A program made the position numbers and the translations under genes. DNA of 64,000 bases, from NCBI GenBank assembly GCA_965153355.1, contig OZ231127.1, positions 17,050,001-17,114,000 of the forward strand. Reading direction: 5' to 3'. The number at the start of each line of letters is the position of its first letter. Positions within the stretch are counted from its first letter, which is position 1. The DNA comes from Flaccisagitta enflata. Taxonomy: Eukaryota; Chaetognatha; Sagittoidea; Aphragmophora. Under the pieces are notes generated by a model. It was not told where the DNA came from and did no database searches. It worked only from the letters and a program-made list of their open reading frames with translations. This document shows positions 25,080 to 37,121 of the stretch, in pieces.

Positions 25080-25410
25080 GTATTGGCGGTGGTGGAAACA
25101 GAATTGGTAGGGGTGGAAACTGAATTGGTGGGGGGTGGCAACTGCGTTGGTGTGGGTGGAAACTGCATTGGTGGGGGTGGCAACTACATTGTCGAGAGGT
25201 GGCAACTGCATGAGGAGGGTGGAATCTGTATTGGTTGGGTTGGGAACTGCATTGGTGGAGGTGGTAACTACATGGCCGAGGGGTGGCTACTACATTGGCG
25301 CAGCGGGGGTGGCAACTTCAATGGCAGGGGTGGAAGCTTTACCGCTGGTTGGCGATTACATTGTTGTGGGGTGGCAAATGCATTGGTGGGGGTGGCAACA
25401 GCGTTGAGGC
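25080..25410. repeat. ~21-bp minisatellite, G-rich
   Basis: Repeats of GGTGGCAACTGCATTGGTGG with variants (GGTGGAAACTGCATTGG). Because 21 is a multiple of three, frames such as 24996-25415 stay open without implying a gene. Confidence 0.85.
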
Positions 25411-26349
<939 letters not shown>

Positions 26350-26462
26350 ATGATTATATACTAAGAGCTTTTCTACTCTAGGAGGAAGGCCGGCCTTTTC
26401 CTACAGTGGGACAGCTAAATTCACTTAAGATCTTGAAGTTGCATTAGGTAAAATGTTTAGTG

Positions 26463-26676
26463 CACAAGACAACATGCCCTACCGGACTGTGTATATGCTT
26501 GTATCGATCACATGATATATATGGAGAGACAGATGGACGAACAGACGTGTGAAACAACTGATGAGTATTTAAGAAGGCTCTCAAAGTATGTTGGTTGATC
26601 ATTTGACGGACGGACCGACGGATAGATGGACAGGCCCTCTTATAGAGATGCGTTCCTGACGGACGCATCTAAAAAC
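26463..26676 (-). mobile_element. hairpin-ended GTCN element, GATGCGT hairpin type
   Basis: The left end begins near ACAAGACAACATGCCC. The body contains GAGAGACAGATGGACGAACA and GTTGGTTGATCATTTG, then GACGGACGGACCGACGG, CCCTCTTATAGAG and a terminal hairpin at 26646-26670 with 8-base arms AGATGCGT/ACGCATCT, followed by AAAAA. The body and hairpin recur in the split copy at 41666-42465. Confidence 0.75.
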
Positions 26677-26957
26677 AGGTGGTCTTATTGATTGACAAAG
26701 TGCTAGAGGCGTAGAACATAATGTTAATGGTAAGTAATGGCATGATATTTTCTACTGAAATGGGAGATGATTTAGATTTTTTCTTGGATTGAGTTTTTTC
26801 CTAAATATGTTCTTGCCACTTTATAGCATGGTGTTAAAGAATATTTTTTCATACGTTTCCGTGCAGTATTGTACTTCATCATCTTCCTCTCGAGATTGAG
26901 AAGTTTCATGATTAATGAATGCGGAAGAAACAGATTGCATCTGGGAGCCGCGCCTAG

Positions 26958-27085
<128 letters not shown>

Positions 27086-27399
27086 TTTCAGCAGTCACTT
27101 AATCTCTCCTCAGTCTGAAACCGGAGATGAGTTCATTTCTTCTCTTTAAAAGACGGTCAATGACAAATGATGCTGTCACGTGATATTGATGAGTGACACA
27201 AAAAAAAGCAGATGGTGCATCTTTATGCTTACTTAAGACATCAACGCCCAGCTATAGATTCTCTGGAAGCCAGAAAGTATACTGTACTTACTGTAGCCAT
27301 TATTCATAGTTCATAATTCTACACTTATTTAAAAGAAACCAGAGAGATGGCCCACTTCCATACATGTCTTGACTGTTGAACAAGACCAAAGATGCAATT

Positions 27400-27500
27400 G
27401 TACAGTTGAACCCCGCAATAAAGGATGTTAAGGGACCCATCAATCATATACGTTAGAAGCGGATTACTGTTATTGCCAACATAAGAAATAAATGGGAATA
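27400..27500. other. TIR-like end of a pogo/Tigger-type element (fragment)
   Basis: The stretch from about 27402 begins TACAGTTGAACCCCGCAATA, then AAGGATGTTAAGGGACCC and GAAGCGGATTACTG. This is the style of terminus I associate with pogo/Tigger-like elements (CAGT.GAACC..., TA target). No matching second end was found, so this may be a fragment. The 97-bp element of the satellite domain starts in a similar way (TACAGTGAMACCCT). Confidence 0.35.
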
Positions 27501-27593
27501 CCACGTAGGAACCACTATTTTCTTTCTGTTTAAGGCAGATTTTCATTACTCATGGGTCCGGTATTGCGGCGTGTAACAGTTGTTGTTATACAG

Positions 27594-27767
27594 ACAAGTG
27601 ACGCGGGGTCACAATATCGTTGCAAATGGATGGGCAGGGACATACACGCACAGACAACCATAACTGTATCATCATTCATACTTTTCGACTCGATCACTAC
27701 AGACAATGGATGGACAAACCGACGAACGGCCAAAGCCTCTTATACAGTTGCATGACCGCGACTAAAG
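27594..27767 (-). mobile_element. hairpin-ended GTCN element, AACAAGTG subfamily
   Basis: The left end ACAAGTGACGCGGGGTCAC carries a second small hairpin (GTGAC/GTCAC); then ACAATATCGTTGC, GGATGGGCAGGGAC, CTTTTCGACTCG, a GGATGGACAAACCGACG tract, AGCCTCTTATACAG and the terminal hairpin AGTTGC/GCGACT with one G-T pair, then AAAG. Confidence 0.75.
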
Positions 27768-27820
27768 ATGGCAGTGATGGCGGCAGAGGCAGTGGTGGCA
27801 GTGGTGGCAGTGGCGGAGGC

Positions 27821-27985
27821 ACACACTGCCCCAAATCCCACCACCACGAAAAATAAATACCTGTCACCCCCCAATCACCCCCTCATCACTACCAATTCAC
27901 CTACACACTGCCCCAAATCCCACCACCACGAAAAATAAATACCTGTCACCCCCCAATCACCCCCTCATCACCACCAATTCACCTA
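27821..27985. repeat. 82-bp tandem duplication
   Basis: ACACACTGCCCCAAATCCCA starts at 27821 and again at 27903; the copies differ at about one base (CACTACC against CACCACC). GGCAGTGGTGG repeats flank both sides. Confidence 0.9.
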
Positions 27986-28594
27986 TAGGCAGTGGTGGTG
28001 GCTGTAGCGGTGATAGTGGAAGCAGCAGTAGAGGCAGTAGAGGCATTGGCAGAAGCAGTGGCGGCAGCAGTCGTGGTGATAGTGGAAGCAGCGGCGGTGA
28101 CGTAAGGAAAACGCGTTTTGTCTGGAAGAAACCATATTCCTTATTCGCGAAACGTGTTTCTTTTTTTTCCAAACCATTGTGGAAGCAAATGGGCGCCAAA
28201 ATCGCGACACACGACAAGTTGTGGCGGAAACGGCCTACGACAAAACGCCGAGGTTGAGGAGCAGGAGAAGGATGAGGAGAAGGGACAAGAAGAGGCGGAG
28301 GAGGAGGAGGGAGAAGGGGGAGGTAGAGGAAGGAGAGGGAGAAGAAACAAAAGAGGAAAGGAGAATGGGAATTATAACGTTGAGGAAGATAATGCCCCCC
28401 AAAACAACTTCGCTGGATACACGGCTAGATGAAATTTAGCATGAAAATGGGCGATGGTGTTGAAGTACATGCAGACTGTAGCAGATATTTGGGTGGGATC
28501 AGTGATGGAAAAACCGCCCGTAAGCACCCAGTGTGTTCAAGCTACTGAAAAAAAAGAGTTGGCTCAAGCGAAATAAAAAACAAGAGACGGAAAG
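27986..28594. other. unassigned DNA with GGCAGC and GGAGGA patches
   Basis: A GGCAGTAGAGGCAGT-like patch (28010-28100) and a purine-rich GAGGAGG patch (28255-28360). Open frames on both strands reflect this composition. No gene recognised. Confidence 0.3.
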
Positions 28595-28600
28595 ACTCAT

Positions 28601-28655
<55 letters not shown>
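28595..28655. repeat. (TC)n microsatellite
   Basis: Pure TC run. Confidence 0.97.
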
Positions 28656-28658
<3 letters not shown>

Positions 28659-28952
28659 AGATTTGGTGACACCCAGGCGGGCACACATTGGTGTCTTAAT
28701 GTCTTCGGCTCGTCGATACCAACTCTTGTTTTATGGGCTGCCATGCCACCCGATACGCCGTTGGGCCACTGGGTTACTTCAAAATTCCTCTCTGCGTTCA
28801 GAAGAGGCGAGGAAGAGAAGGGGAAATTATGAAGTGATGGTTGTTTCTAATGTCGCCGCGATTGTTACCATGGATACCATGTTTGTTTCATGTCAAAACG
28901 GATTGTGTTAGAAGTGAAAAGCCATTTTGCGATCCAATAGCGCATTTCTATA

Positions 28953-29478
28953 CAGTCAGTGGACAAAACAAAATAGGTAGAGAGCTCACTCTGTTGGCTT
29001 TGATCCAACCTACTGTTATTAAACAGCAGGCTGTAAAAAACAACTGGTTGTGAAAATTACAGCCGGCTGTCATCTTACAAAGTCAACAAAAATCCAACCT
29101 AAGTAGAATAGAACGTGACTAGCATATTCATAATCCCGAAGAAATTCTGAGAAGTTTGACATGTCACACTTAATACTTTTTATAAGAGATAATTTTTAAC
29201 ATAGCATTGTAACTTTATTAAATATTGATAAAAAGATTTTATTTTCATATAAAAGTATATGTTGTGACATATCAAACTTGTCAGAATTTCACCAGGATTA
29301 TAAATGTGCAGGTCTCATTCTATTTGGTGACAGTTGGATTTTTGCCAACTTTGTAGCATGACAGCCGGCTGTAATTTTTACAACCAATTATTGTTTACAG
29401 CCTGCTGTATGATAACACTAGGTTGGATCAAAGCCAACGGGTTAAGCTCTCTACCTATTGTGTTTTGTCCACTGACTG
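28953..29478. mobile_element. TIR palindrome, CAGTCAGTGG family, long copy (526 bp)
   Basis: Both ends carry CAGTCAGTGGACAAAACA (inverted at right) directly flanked by TA on each side, the expected target duplication for a TA-targeting DNA transposon. Arms of about 200 bp pair through TTGGCTTTGATCCAACCT and ACAGCCGGCTGT. The middle ~150 bp is a second palindrome (TTTGACATGTCACACTT ... ATATCAAACTTG) that the 313-bp copy at 455-767 lacks. No coding capacity. It serves as the empty-site reference for the invaded copy at 35015-37328. Confidence 0.9.
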
Positions 29479-29689
29479 TATATGATACAAGATTAGGATG
29501 GTCAACTATGATTTTTGGGGCACGTTTCGGGAATCGCCGGACCAACTACGGGAACTATGTTCTCACTTTGTGACATCAGTTTTTTTTTATTGATTTATAG
29601 TGTTGCATCTAAGGACGTGTAATCTTTTAACTTTCTTTTATATAATGATCCATAGAAATAATACTTGATTATTCCAAGGTTAAAAACAT

Positions 29690-30307
29690 CCCTATACTAT
29701 CTAGAACATAAGTTTGTCGGCAAAATTAGGATCAAGTTGGATATCCATTAAATCATTAAGAAAATATCAATGAGCCATATGTAATACTTTCTTTGAGTTT
29801 TGTGAACATCAAAACATTTCATCAATTGCATTGATATGCTTTTTTAGATGCATTTTGAAGTAGATCAACACGATCTCCTCTCATAACTTGGAAGCAGATT
29901 TTTTAAAGCCCATGCTCAATGGTGCGTGCTCCTTTTCCTGTAGTTGTCTCAAAAAAACTATCTAACACGACTCTGGGTTAAGAGGGCGTAATGACATAGC
30001 ATGACTACCTTTTGGCAACACGTAAGCTGCAAAAATTTCCTAAAATAGCTGAAAAATATTGTTTTGTCAACTGTGGTAACTGACAAAAAATAGAATATAA
30101 TTTTTCTGCCATTTTGCATTTGGATTAACATTCTTGTTTTACTTGTCATTTTCAAACGAATTGAGATAGAAGAACATGGTTGGTGGCATTAGCTCAAAAA
30201 TTCGATGTAGTTTCAGAATCTCAACAATTTTTATATGAATTTCTTGTTTTAAGCTGAGATATAGCCCATAATGCTTGCCGACAAACTTATGTTCTAGATA
30301 GTAGGGG
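29690..30307. mobile_element. MITE-like element with ~33-bp TIRs (618 bp)
   Basis: The left end reads CCCTATACTATCTAGAACAT and continues AAGTTTGTCGGCAA; the right end (about 30274-30307) is its inverse with small changes (TTGCCGACAAACTTATGTTC then TAGATAGTAGGGG). The interior does not pair obviously and has no coding capacity. Superfamily unknown. Confidence 0.75.
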
Positions 30308-30678
30308 TGTTACAGGGTGTGAACACATTTCTTATTGTTGGCCCGGCGAATCCTGATTCGTGCCTTGGGGAGTTTAGAGAGAGGAAGTGAGAGCAAAAAC
30401 CGCAGGGGGCAGGTAAAGTGAGGTGACAGTCGAACGTTGCCTCACACAACTCTACTCGTAAATTTGTTGACATTTTTTCCTTATTGACATATCCACATTC
30501 CACGACACAACAATGGGGGCGAAGAACTGGAAAAAAAGGTTGTTTGCAGAGGAGGAAGCCAATGCCATCACAAAGAAGTTTGAGATAATGTTTCATCTCC
30601 GATATCGAAGTTTTAACTCGGTTTTCTCTGTCACGATGACCTTTATAAGGATACGGATTGTGAAGTTCGCCTTTCAAA
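30308..30678. other. unassigned DNA
   Basis: A 127-residue minus-strand frame (30294-30677) covers the stretch but shows no recognisable domain and runs into the element on its left. Confidence 0.25.
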
Positions 30679-30925
30679 GGGCGCGTTTCTAGTCAATAAC
30701 AATCGCGTTTTTAAACAGGCCAGTCGGTTGCTCGCATCAAACGTTCGCTAGCACTGCTCAATTCGCTCGCTCGCTCAACAGCGGTCCGACTCCCGAAAGT
30801 TGCTTTGCTCACTCAATCCGTTCACAGGCTCGCTCCCTCACTTCGCTCACTCCCTCATGGGAAAATTGATATTTATAAATATGTTTCACAGAAACCCGTT
30901 TTTGGTCGTCAGTAGAAACACGCCC
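30679..30925. mobile_element. TIR element, GGGCGYGTTTCTA family (247 bp)
   Basis: It starts GGGCGCGTTTCTAGTCAATA and ends AGTAGAAACACGCCC. The interior is rich in CTCGCTCGCTC and CTTCGCTCACTCCCTCATGG. Relatives lie at 40780-41023 and 52936-53155, and 41802-42308 shares similar termini. No coding capacity. Confidence 0.75.
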
Positions 30926-31362
30926 TAAATGTCAGACGATTCATCCATGTCTTCCAATGCATATCATCATCTGTGCAGCGAAGCCACGCGCACCTGAGTG
31001 ACTATCTACTCGCGTGACAAAGTTTCAAAAAACATGACAATATGATAGTAATGAAATAGGCGAATCAGTCACTAGATATGCAACGAGCTCAATCGTCAAA
31101 GGTTTTTTATTCCGCAAGTCCATCCGTCCGAACGTGACGTTTACACAAGGTCGAAACAAGGCTGGGCCCATGGAAGTGAGTGATACAATCAGCTAACTTA
31201 ATGAATGATGCTGAATGCTAGACGTGCAATGAGCTTTCATTACGCAAGTCTATGTGTGCGACCGCTTGCGCTTGTACCATTTCTTACAAAGTCTCGCTGT
31301 TATGATGGGTTAACGCCTCGAGGCTGTGACAATCTTCTCACCGACTCATTGGATTATCGGCT
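30926..31362. other. unassigned DNA
   Basis: No gene recognised. Confidence 0.3.
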
Positions 31363-31495
31363 GATCCTCTGTTTGTTGGTTGATCCTCTGTTTGTTGGCT
31401 GTTCCTCTGTTTGTTGGTTGATCCTCTGTTTGTTGGTTGATCCTCTCTTTGTTAGTTGATCCTCTGTTTGTTGGTTGATCCAGTTCCTCTTGTTT
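31363..31495. repeat. 19-bp minisatellite, seven units
   Basis: Units of GATCCTCTGTTTGTTGGTT start at 31363, 31382, 31401, 31420, 31439, 31458 and 31477 with few substitutions. Confidence 0.95.
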
Positions 31496-31729
31496 GCGGA
31501 ATTCTTATTCCCTATATTCAGTTCAAAAGCCAACTTCAAAAAGACAAGCTTAAAAGACTTAATCCATAAAAAGAAAAAAACACTACAAAAACAATGTGTC
31601 ACCGAACCCCAAGTTCAAATTCCTTTTTTTTTTTCTTTTTTTAGTTTTTATGTTTTTAGTCCCGTGCTAGGTATTCTTCAAGGAACTTCCGACGTCTTTT
31701 GTTTATAAGTCTTTTTAAGCGGTTTATTG

Positions 31730-31850
31730 ATTCAGGGTTAGGGGTGGAGTTAGGAGCGGGGATAGGGTTAGGGATGGGGTTGGGATTAGTTGTAGGGTTA
31801 GGGTTAGGGATAGGGTTGGCGTAAGGGCTAGGGTGGGCTAGGTTTTACAT
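31730..31850. repeat. degenerate telomere-like TTAGGG tract
   Basis: Repeated TTAGGG, ATAGGG and GTTAGGGATAGGG words in the opposite orientation to the CCCTAA cluster at 10458-10740. Confidence 0.75.
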
Positions 31851-31859
31851 ATTACAGTC

Positions 31860-32790
31860 CGAATTAGCTTAAATTAAAGCTTCGTTCTGGCGGAGGATTC
31901 CGAATAAAAAACAAAGACGTCAAAAATTTGTTGAACGTTGCCATCGGTCGGTCCTATTTTTACTTTTACCGCGTTTCGGGCGTTTTGAGCACACTGCTCC
32001 TCCCCAAATGCCCCAATGATCTTCTTTATCAGTGCCCCTGCCCACCCGCACGGGACTAGGGTAGCCGTGTATGCGGCTTTGTTTTAACCTAACTGCGCTT
32101 CAAAAAGAGCTATAAATTTCGGGTGCGATTTGATTTACATTTGTGTGTCTTTACATGTCTGCGAGTGGCAGCTGAGATTTCGTTCGTATTCATGTGCTAA
32201 TGGACGTCCGATTTGAATTTCGGTAGATTTGGTACCTTCCCGGTTCAGACATGTTTTTTCGGCTTTTTCGGGGTCATATTCCTCGTCACCAATCCTCCCT
32301 GGCTACCTGGAAACAGGGTCCGATGAGGGGGTCGGTATTTTCATTGGTTGGTCTGTCAATCTGTCGGTCGGTCGGTCGGTAGGTCGGTTGGTCGGTTGCG
32401 CTACGAATTCCATCAGCCACTGGGCGCATCTGTTAACCTTAATTTTCAGTTGAAACAATGTGATATTCTTTCGCTACGCCCCCACCCCCCCACCCCCCCC
32501 CCCACCCTCCGTCCTGAGCTTCACCCTTTTCCTGGCACGCACGCGAGAAATAATGACGGCTTATTTTGTCGTTTTTTCCCATCTGTTTCATCCTCTTATG
32601 TCATCACGAAATATTTCATTCTATTTTACGGCTTTTATCGCGAGTAAAAAAAAAGGAGATTTTGTTAATTCGCGTTTTTTTTCTTCCCAATAAATGGCAT
32701 CACATTATGGCTTAAATTATGACCATCTGTGGTTTAAACAGCTGATCATGTAAACGAGGGTCTTGCGCGTATTTCTTGCTTTCTCAATGT
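31860..32790. other. mostly unassigned; fragments of the hairpin-ended family
   Basis: The words CCCCTGCCCACCCGCACGG and GTAGCCGTGTATGCGGCTTTG at about 32036-32092 match the ACAAGGCC end (plus orientation). The upstream part (about 31930-32030) lacks the hairpin and GTCN tract. A separate GGTCGGTCGGTCGG tract lies at 32350-32400. Runs of Cs occur at about 32480-32510. Confidence 0.5.
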
Positions 32791-32798
32791 TGTTTTTG

Positions 32799-32799
32799 A

Positions 32800-32884
<85 letters not shown>

Positions 32885-32885
32885 G
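32799..32885. repeat. (TTG)n microsatellite
   Basis: About 29 TTG units. Confidence 0.97.
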
Positions 32886-33001
32886 AACTGTCAGATCCAC
32901 GGCAATGGTAAATAACATTAGTAATTTACATACAAATTACCTTTAGATAGTCCATAAAATCAATGGAAACAAATAGTTTCCAGTCTTTTTATTTCGCCTA
33001 C

Positions 33002-33007
<6 letters not shown>

Positions 33008-33057
<50 letters not shown>
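33008..33057. repeat. (AG)n microsatellite
   Basis: Pure AG run of about 50 bases. Confidence 0.97.
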
Positions 33058-33059
<2 letters not shown>

Positions 33060-35014
33060 CTTAAACGAACAGACACAGAGAGAGATAAAGATAAATACCG
33101 AAAGAGAGTGAGAGGAGGAACAAAATAGTAAGAAGTGATATAAAGAACAATTTGAACGAAGGGTTCTTTTTGTCTGTGTGATTATGATTGTGTGTGGGTG
33201 TTGTTGTCTGTTTGGGAGGCAAAAGCAAATTTCTGGTGTTTTTGGCTCTCATGCAAAACCACGAGGCCGACCTGGACAAAGACGCTAAAATATCATCAAT
33301 TGGGAAACGCACGACTTTAATTCTATCCAGTCCAACCTCTTCTTCATTTTTTCTTTGTTTGTTCCTTTCTCCGTCCCGTTATGTTGATAGAATCGGAATT
33401 TCGTTGAGGAAGGTCAAATATTCAATTCATAGAGTAGAGCAAATGAAGTTGAATATGATGAGGGACATAAGCAAAAAAGAATGTTTTGACACTAAAGAAA
33501 GAATGAAAGAAAGAGAGAGAGAAAGAGATTGTGTGTGTGTGTGTAACATGGCAGTCTATAAAGTCACAAAGTATATGGAACTGTGAACTCGTGCGTGAAA
33601 TTTTACGTTGATAACTTGTACAGTAGATATCGTCTAGATATCAAATCATAGGAGCATACAGTGTAGGAAGACTGATCCAAAGAAACTAACATTTGGAATA
33701 TGGACAAATTATAGATGATTGCTAGATAAAACACATTTTCAGATTTCTTTTTGATCTATCAATATTCTGTACAGACACAAAAAGAGGTCCACTTCTTAAA
33801 ATGATTAAAATCATATTTTTTTAAATTTTTTTATTGTTTATGAAATGTGCAACAAAAAGTATCTTACAAAAAACTTTGAAGAAAAATGTTTTTCAAAATC
33901 AACTGAAAATCTAAAAATGAACAAAACATTCAAAAGTTACTTATTCCTGTATAGTATATGCTTCCACTCATATACTCACCTATCCAATTTTAGGTACGAC
34001 CTAATTTTAGTGGTTAATGAATATCAAAACCTTTGGATAAGTAATTTTTATGCAGAAAACAAGACTTTTGTCTTGATATTAAACAAAATATTTTTTCATG
34101 TATGCTATTGGGTAAGGGGATAAAAGTTAGCGCTGACTTCTGGCATTGACTGGGATAATCAATTCAGCAAGAGTTACATCTAATTGAAAAAAAGGAACTA
34201 TGGGTGTCCGACGTCCTGGTGGCTACCCTTCCTCTCAATTAAACAAAGGAGGTGGGACTTTGGACAATTTATACTAAATGTTTGTTAAAGGGAAATCTTA
34301 GTGATTGGAGGAAAGGGAATTCATCTTCAAAGAAGATATATCATGGGATGATAGGTCACCATGAAGGGTAAAATTTACTTTCCTATATTTAGAAAAAATC
34401 CAAGTTTTAGAATATTTTACTATATCCAGTTTCTGGTCATCAGTTGGAGACCTGCACCCTAGAGTGAGTTTCGGTCCTTTAACTCCAATACTCAGGTGCA
34501 GGCGGACCCACCAGGTCGGTTATCTTATAATACTAAGCTTACATTAATCACAAAGGACATACAATGGGGAAATTGTAGTAACACAAATTTTCAACAATGT
34601 TCTTATTATATACAATTTCAAAATATTGATATTATATGAAAAAACATAGATATCTGTTCATATCATAAATTGAACCCTTTTGTCATCATCTAATTGTGCA
34701 TTTTGCTCACCCCTCCCCCAGGATCTTTTGTCAAGACAGCATGTACTGTACAAGAATACTATGTGTTACAAATGCCCTCAGCGTCTAAGTCGCCTTGAAA
34801 ACATTGAGTCGCGCAATGTTGCTCCGTTACTTCATCGTTTTCTGATGTAAACGGCCCCTTGTGGAATTTTTCTATTGTAACATAAAAGAAAAAAAGTAGA
34901 ATAAAGTCGTTTTCTTTATGGCCAACTGTGCCCTTGCCATTAGTTCCAAACTGAGAAAGGAAATAGAGGAATTAAAAACTTTGATACAGATACATGCATT
35001 GAAAAATCCTTCAA
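33058..35014. other. unassigned AT-rich DNA
   Basis: No gene recognised. Part of 33840-34050 repeats the stretch near the start of the window (words TGTGCAACAAAAA and GTATATGCTTCCACTC). Small frames (33188-33586, 33845-34123) have no identifiable domains. Confidence 0.35.
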
Positions 35015-35300
35015 CAGTCAGTGGACAAAACAACAGGTAGAGAGCTCACTCTGTTGGCTTTGATCCAACCTACTGTTATTAAACAGCAGGCTGTAAACAA
35101 CAACTGGTTGTGAAAATTACAGCCAGCTGTCATCTTACAAAGTTGGCAAAAATCCAACTTAGATAGAATAGAACGTGACTGGCATATTCATAATCCTGAT
35201 GAAATTCTGAGAAGTTTGACATGTCACACTAAACACTTTTTATAAGAAAAAATCTTTTTAAAATTGCATTATAACTTAATCAAACATTGATAAAAAAAAA

Positions 35301-35493
35301 TTTTTAGTTGCGTGTTACGCGACTCTACAACCCGCTTTGTCGGTCCGTCAGTCCGTCGGTCCATCACATTTTACTTTTTTTTGGGTTTTTGCGTCTTTGG
35401 CGTCATTGGTCCTGCCCAAATGATAGAGTGGCCTCAAATATGGCCCCTGCCCACCCGCGGGCAACTTGGGTAGCCATGTATCTGGCCTTGTTT
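35301..35493 (+). mobile_element. hairpin-ended GTCN element inserted in a palindrome
   Basis: It reads TTTTTAG, the hairpin GTTGCGTGTTACGCGAC (one G-T pair), CTCTACAACCCGCTTTGTCG, GTCCGTCAGTCCGTCGG, then CCTGCCCACCCGCGGG, GGGTAGCCATGTATC and TGGCCTTGTTT. Comparison with the uninterrupted relative at 28953-29478 places the insertion in an A/T-run (GATTTTATTTT), which fixes both ends of the family within a few bases. Confidence 0.85.
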
Positions 35494-35514
35494 CATATAA
35501 AAGTATAGGTTGTG

Positions 35515-37119
35515 TAATGTAATGTAATGAAATGTAATGTATTTAAGATAAGACAGTACAAGTGCATCAGGTACAAGAAGTCATATCTACGGATAGCCCA
35601 AAAAAGTCATACAACTTATTTCCATTGACGTCCGAGACTAATTATAGCATGAACAGCCAGTATATCTTAACGCGTGAGAGTAAAAGCAAAACTCGAATTG
35701 AGTGTAAAAGCAAAAACCAAAAGTGGAAGAATAAAGAATAAAAAACTAATGATGATAAAATCAACCTAGTGTTGAGCGTTACTAAAAAGCATGACCAATT
35801 AGTATTGAGCCATGATGAAAGCCTTCAACCTTGACTTAAAAGACTTTTCATTTTTTATACTTTTCAATTCATGGGGAAGCGAATTCCAATCTTTGATGCC
35901 ACTGAAAAAAAAGCTTCGCTTAAGGATTTCTGAGCTACCTATCTTTGGGACATAAAAATCAGAAACGCTTCCTCGAGTATTGTGACCATGAACCTGATGT
36001 ATGCGCTTAAAATTCTCCTTCATGTACTGTGGGGCAAGATTGGCATTAATGCGAAATACGTGCAATAAACGAAAATACTTAACCCGGTCTGCTACTGATA
36101 GCCATCCAAGACTTCTAAAATGACTAAAATCAACATGAGCGCGGAAATCTAGGCCAAGAATGTATCTGACCATTTTTCTTTGCAAAACGTCCAGCTTCTT
36201 TTTGTACTCCATTGTCACATTATTATACCACGATGAGCAACAATAATCGAAATATGGTTGCACCAGCGCAGAGCATAGAGTTTTACGTACGGTAGTGTTA
36301 AGTAAGTGCGCATTTCTGTATAAAAAATCCATCCTTGAGGAAATTCGTTTTATGCAAGTTCCAACGTGCGCAACGCCATTCAATTGCTCATCTAACAGAA
36401 ACCCAAGATACTTAACAGTCTCAACCCTTTCCACGACCGCATCACCACATTGAATACAAAAGTCTTTAAGAGACTTTAGCTTCCGTCTAGAACCAAAAAC
36501 CATACACTCTGTTTTTCCAAGGTGAAGAGACAGTTTATTATCTGTCATCCAGTCCCGACAGATTTTCAGCTCATTGGACAGATAAGTGGCTAATTCGTCA
36601 CCCGATCTACCCGAGGCGATCAGTGTGCTGTCGTCTGCGTAAAGGGAGACTTTGCAATTAAGACCTGCTGCCATATCATTGATATAGCAGAGAAAGAGGA
36701 TGGGGCCCAAAATGCTCCCTTGAGGTACTCCACAGGTAACCTCAAGGAATTCCGAACTCACCCCGCCCACGGCCACACACTGACGCCTGCAGGTGAGATA
36801 GGATCGAAACCAATCGGTACATCCCACCCCCATACCCTTAAGTTTCCGTAAAAGAATTTCGTGGTCGACACAATCGAAAGCCTTTTGTAGATCTAATAAG
36901 ACCATACCAACAATGCGCCCCTGAGACACTTCACTTCTTATGTATTCAGTAAGGCCAATGAGACATGTGTCAGTAGAAAAATTACTACGAAAACCGGATT
37001 GAGAACTAGTCAATAACTTGTTCTTTTCTAGATACTGAACAAACTGTTCACTAACAGCTCTCTCAAGAACCTTGGACACAACGTTTAAAATACTGACGGG
37101 TCTGTAGTTAGATGGATCC
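35515..37119 (-). mobile_element. 5'-truncated CR1/L2-like non-LTR retrotransposon
   Basis: The minus strand carries a reverse transcriptase reading frame, then a ~280-base 3' region ending in pentanucleotide repeats (TTACATTACA-type, 35515-35535), as seen in CR1/L2-group tails. The 5' part with the endonuclease is absent, the usual result of incomplete target-primed reverse transcription. Relative to the empty site in the element at 28953, about 4 bases (ACAT) are lost and no target duplication is visible. Confidence 0.85.
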
Positions 37120-37121
37120 AA
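35799..37121 (-). CDS. reverse transcriptase domain of a non-LTR retrotransposon (partial)
   Basis: This is the C-terminal ~440 residues of an ORF2-type polyprotein. The enzyme would copy element RNA into DNA at a nicked chromosomal target. Visible motifs: SNYRPVSIL at about residues 4-12 (RT domain 0/1), LDLQKAFDCVDH at 76-87 (first catalytic Asp), GVPQGSILGPILF at 131-143, the catalytic YADD at 161-164, LHLGKTECMVFG near 199-210 and KYLGFLLD at 237-244, then a thumb-like and C-terminal region to IMAQY and a TAA stop. All core motifs are present without stops or frameshifts. The apparent start is only the truncation point (TTG codon next to the junction), so the apurinic-type endonuclease expected upstream is missing and it cannot be autonomous. 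Best fit is the CR1/L2 side of the Jockey superfamily; the exact clade is not determined. Confidence 0.93.
   Translation of the reverse strand: MDPSNYRPVSILNVVSKVLERAVSEQFVQYLEKNKLLTSSQSGFRSNFSTDTCLIGLTEYIRSEVSQGRIVGMVLLDLQKAFDCVDHEILLRKLKGMGVGCTDWFRSYLTCRRQCVAVGGVSSEFLEVTCGVPQGSILGPILFLCYINDMAAGLNCKVSLYADDSTLIASGRSGDELATYLSNELKICRDWMTDNKLSLHLGKTECMVFGSRRKLKSLKDFCIQCGDAVVERVETVKYLGFLLDEQLNGVAHVGTCIKRISSRMDFLYRNAHLLNTTVRKTLCSALVQPYFDYCCSSWYNNVTMEYKKKLDVLQRKMVRYILGLDFRAHVDFSHFRSLGWLSVADRVKYFRLLHVFRINANLAPQYMKENFKRIHQVHGHNTRGSVSDFYVPKIGSSEILKRSFFFSGIKDWNSLPHELKSIKNEKSFKSRLKAFIMAQY

Noticed and set aside
27400-27500. Complete pogo/Tigger element
   Set aside because: Only one plausible end was found and no transposase-like frame.
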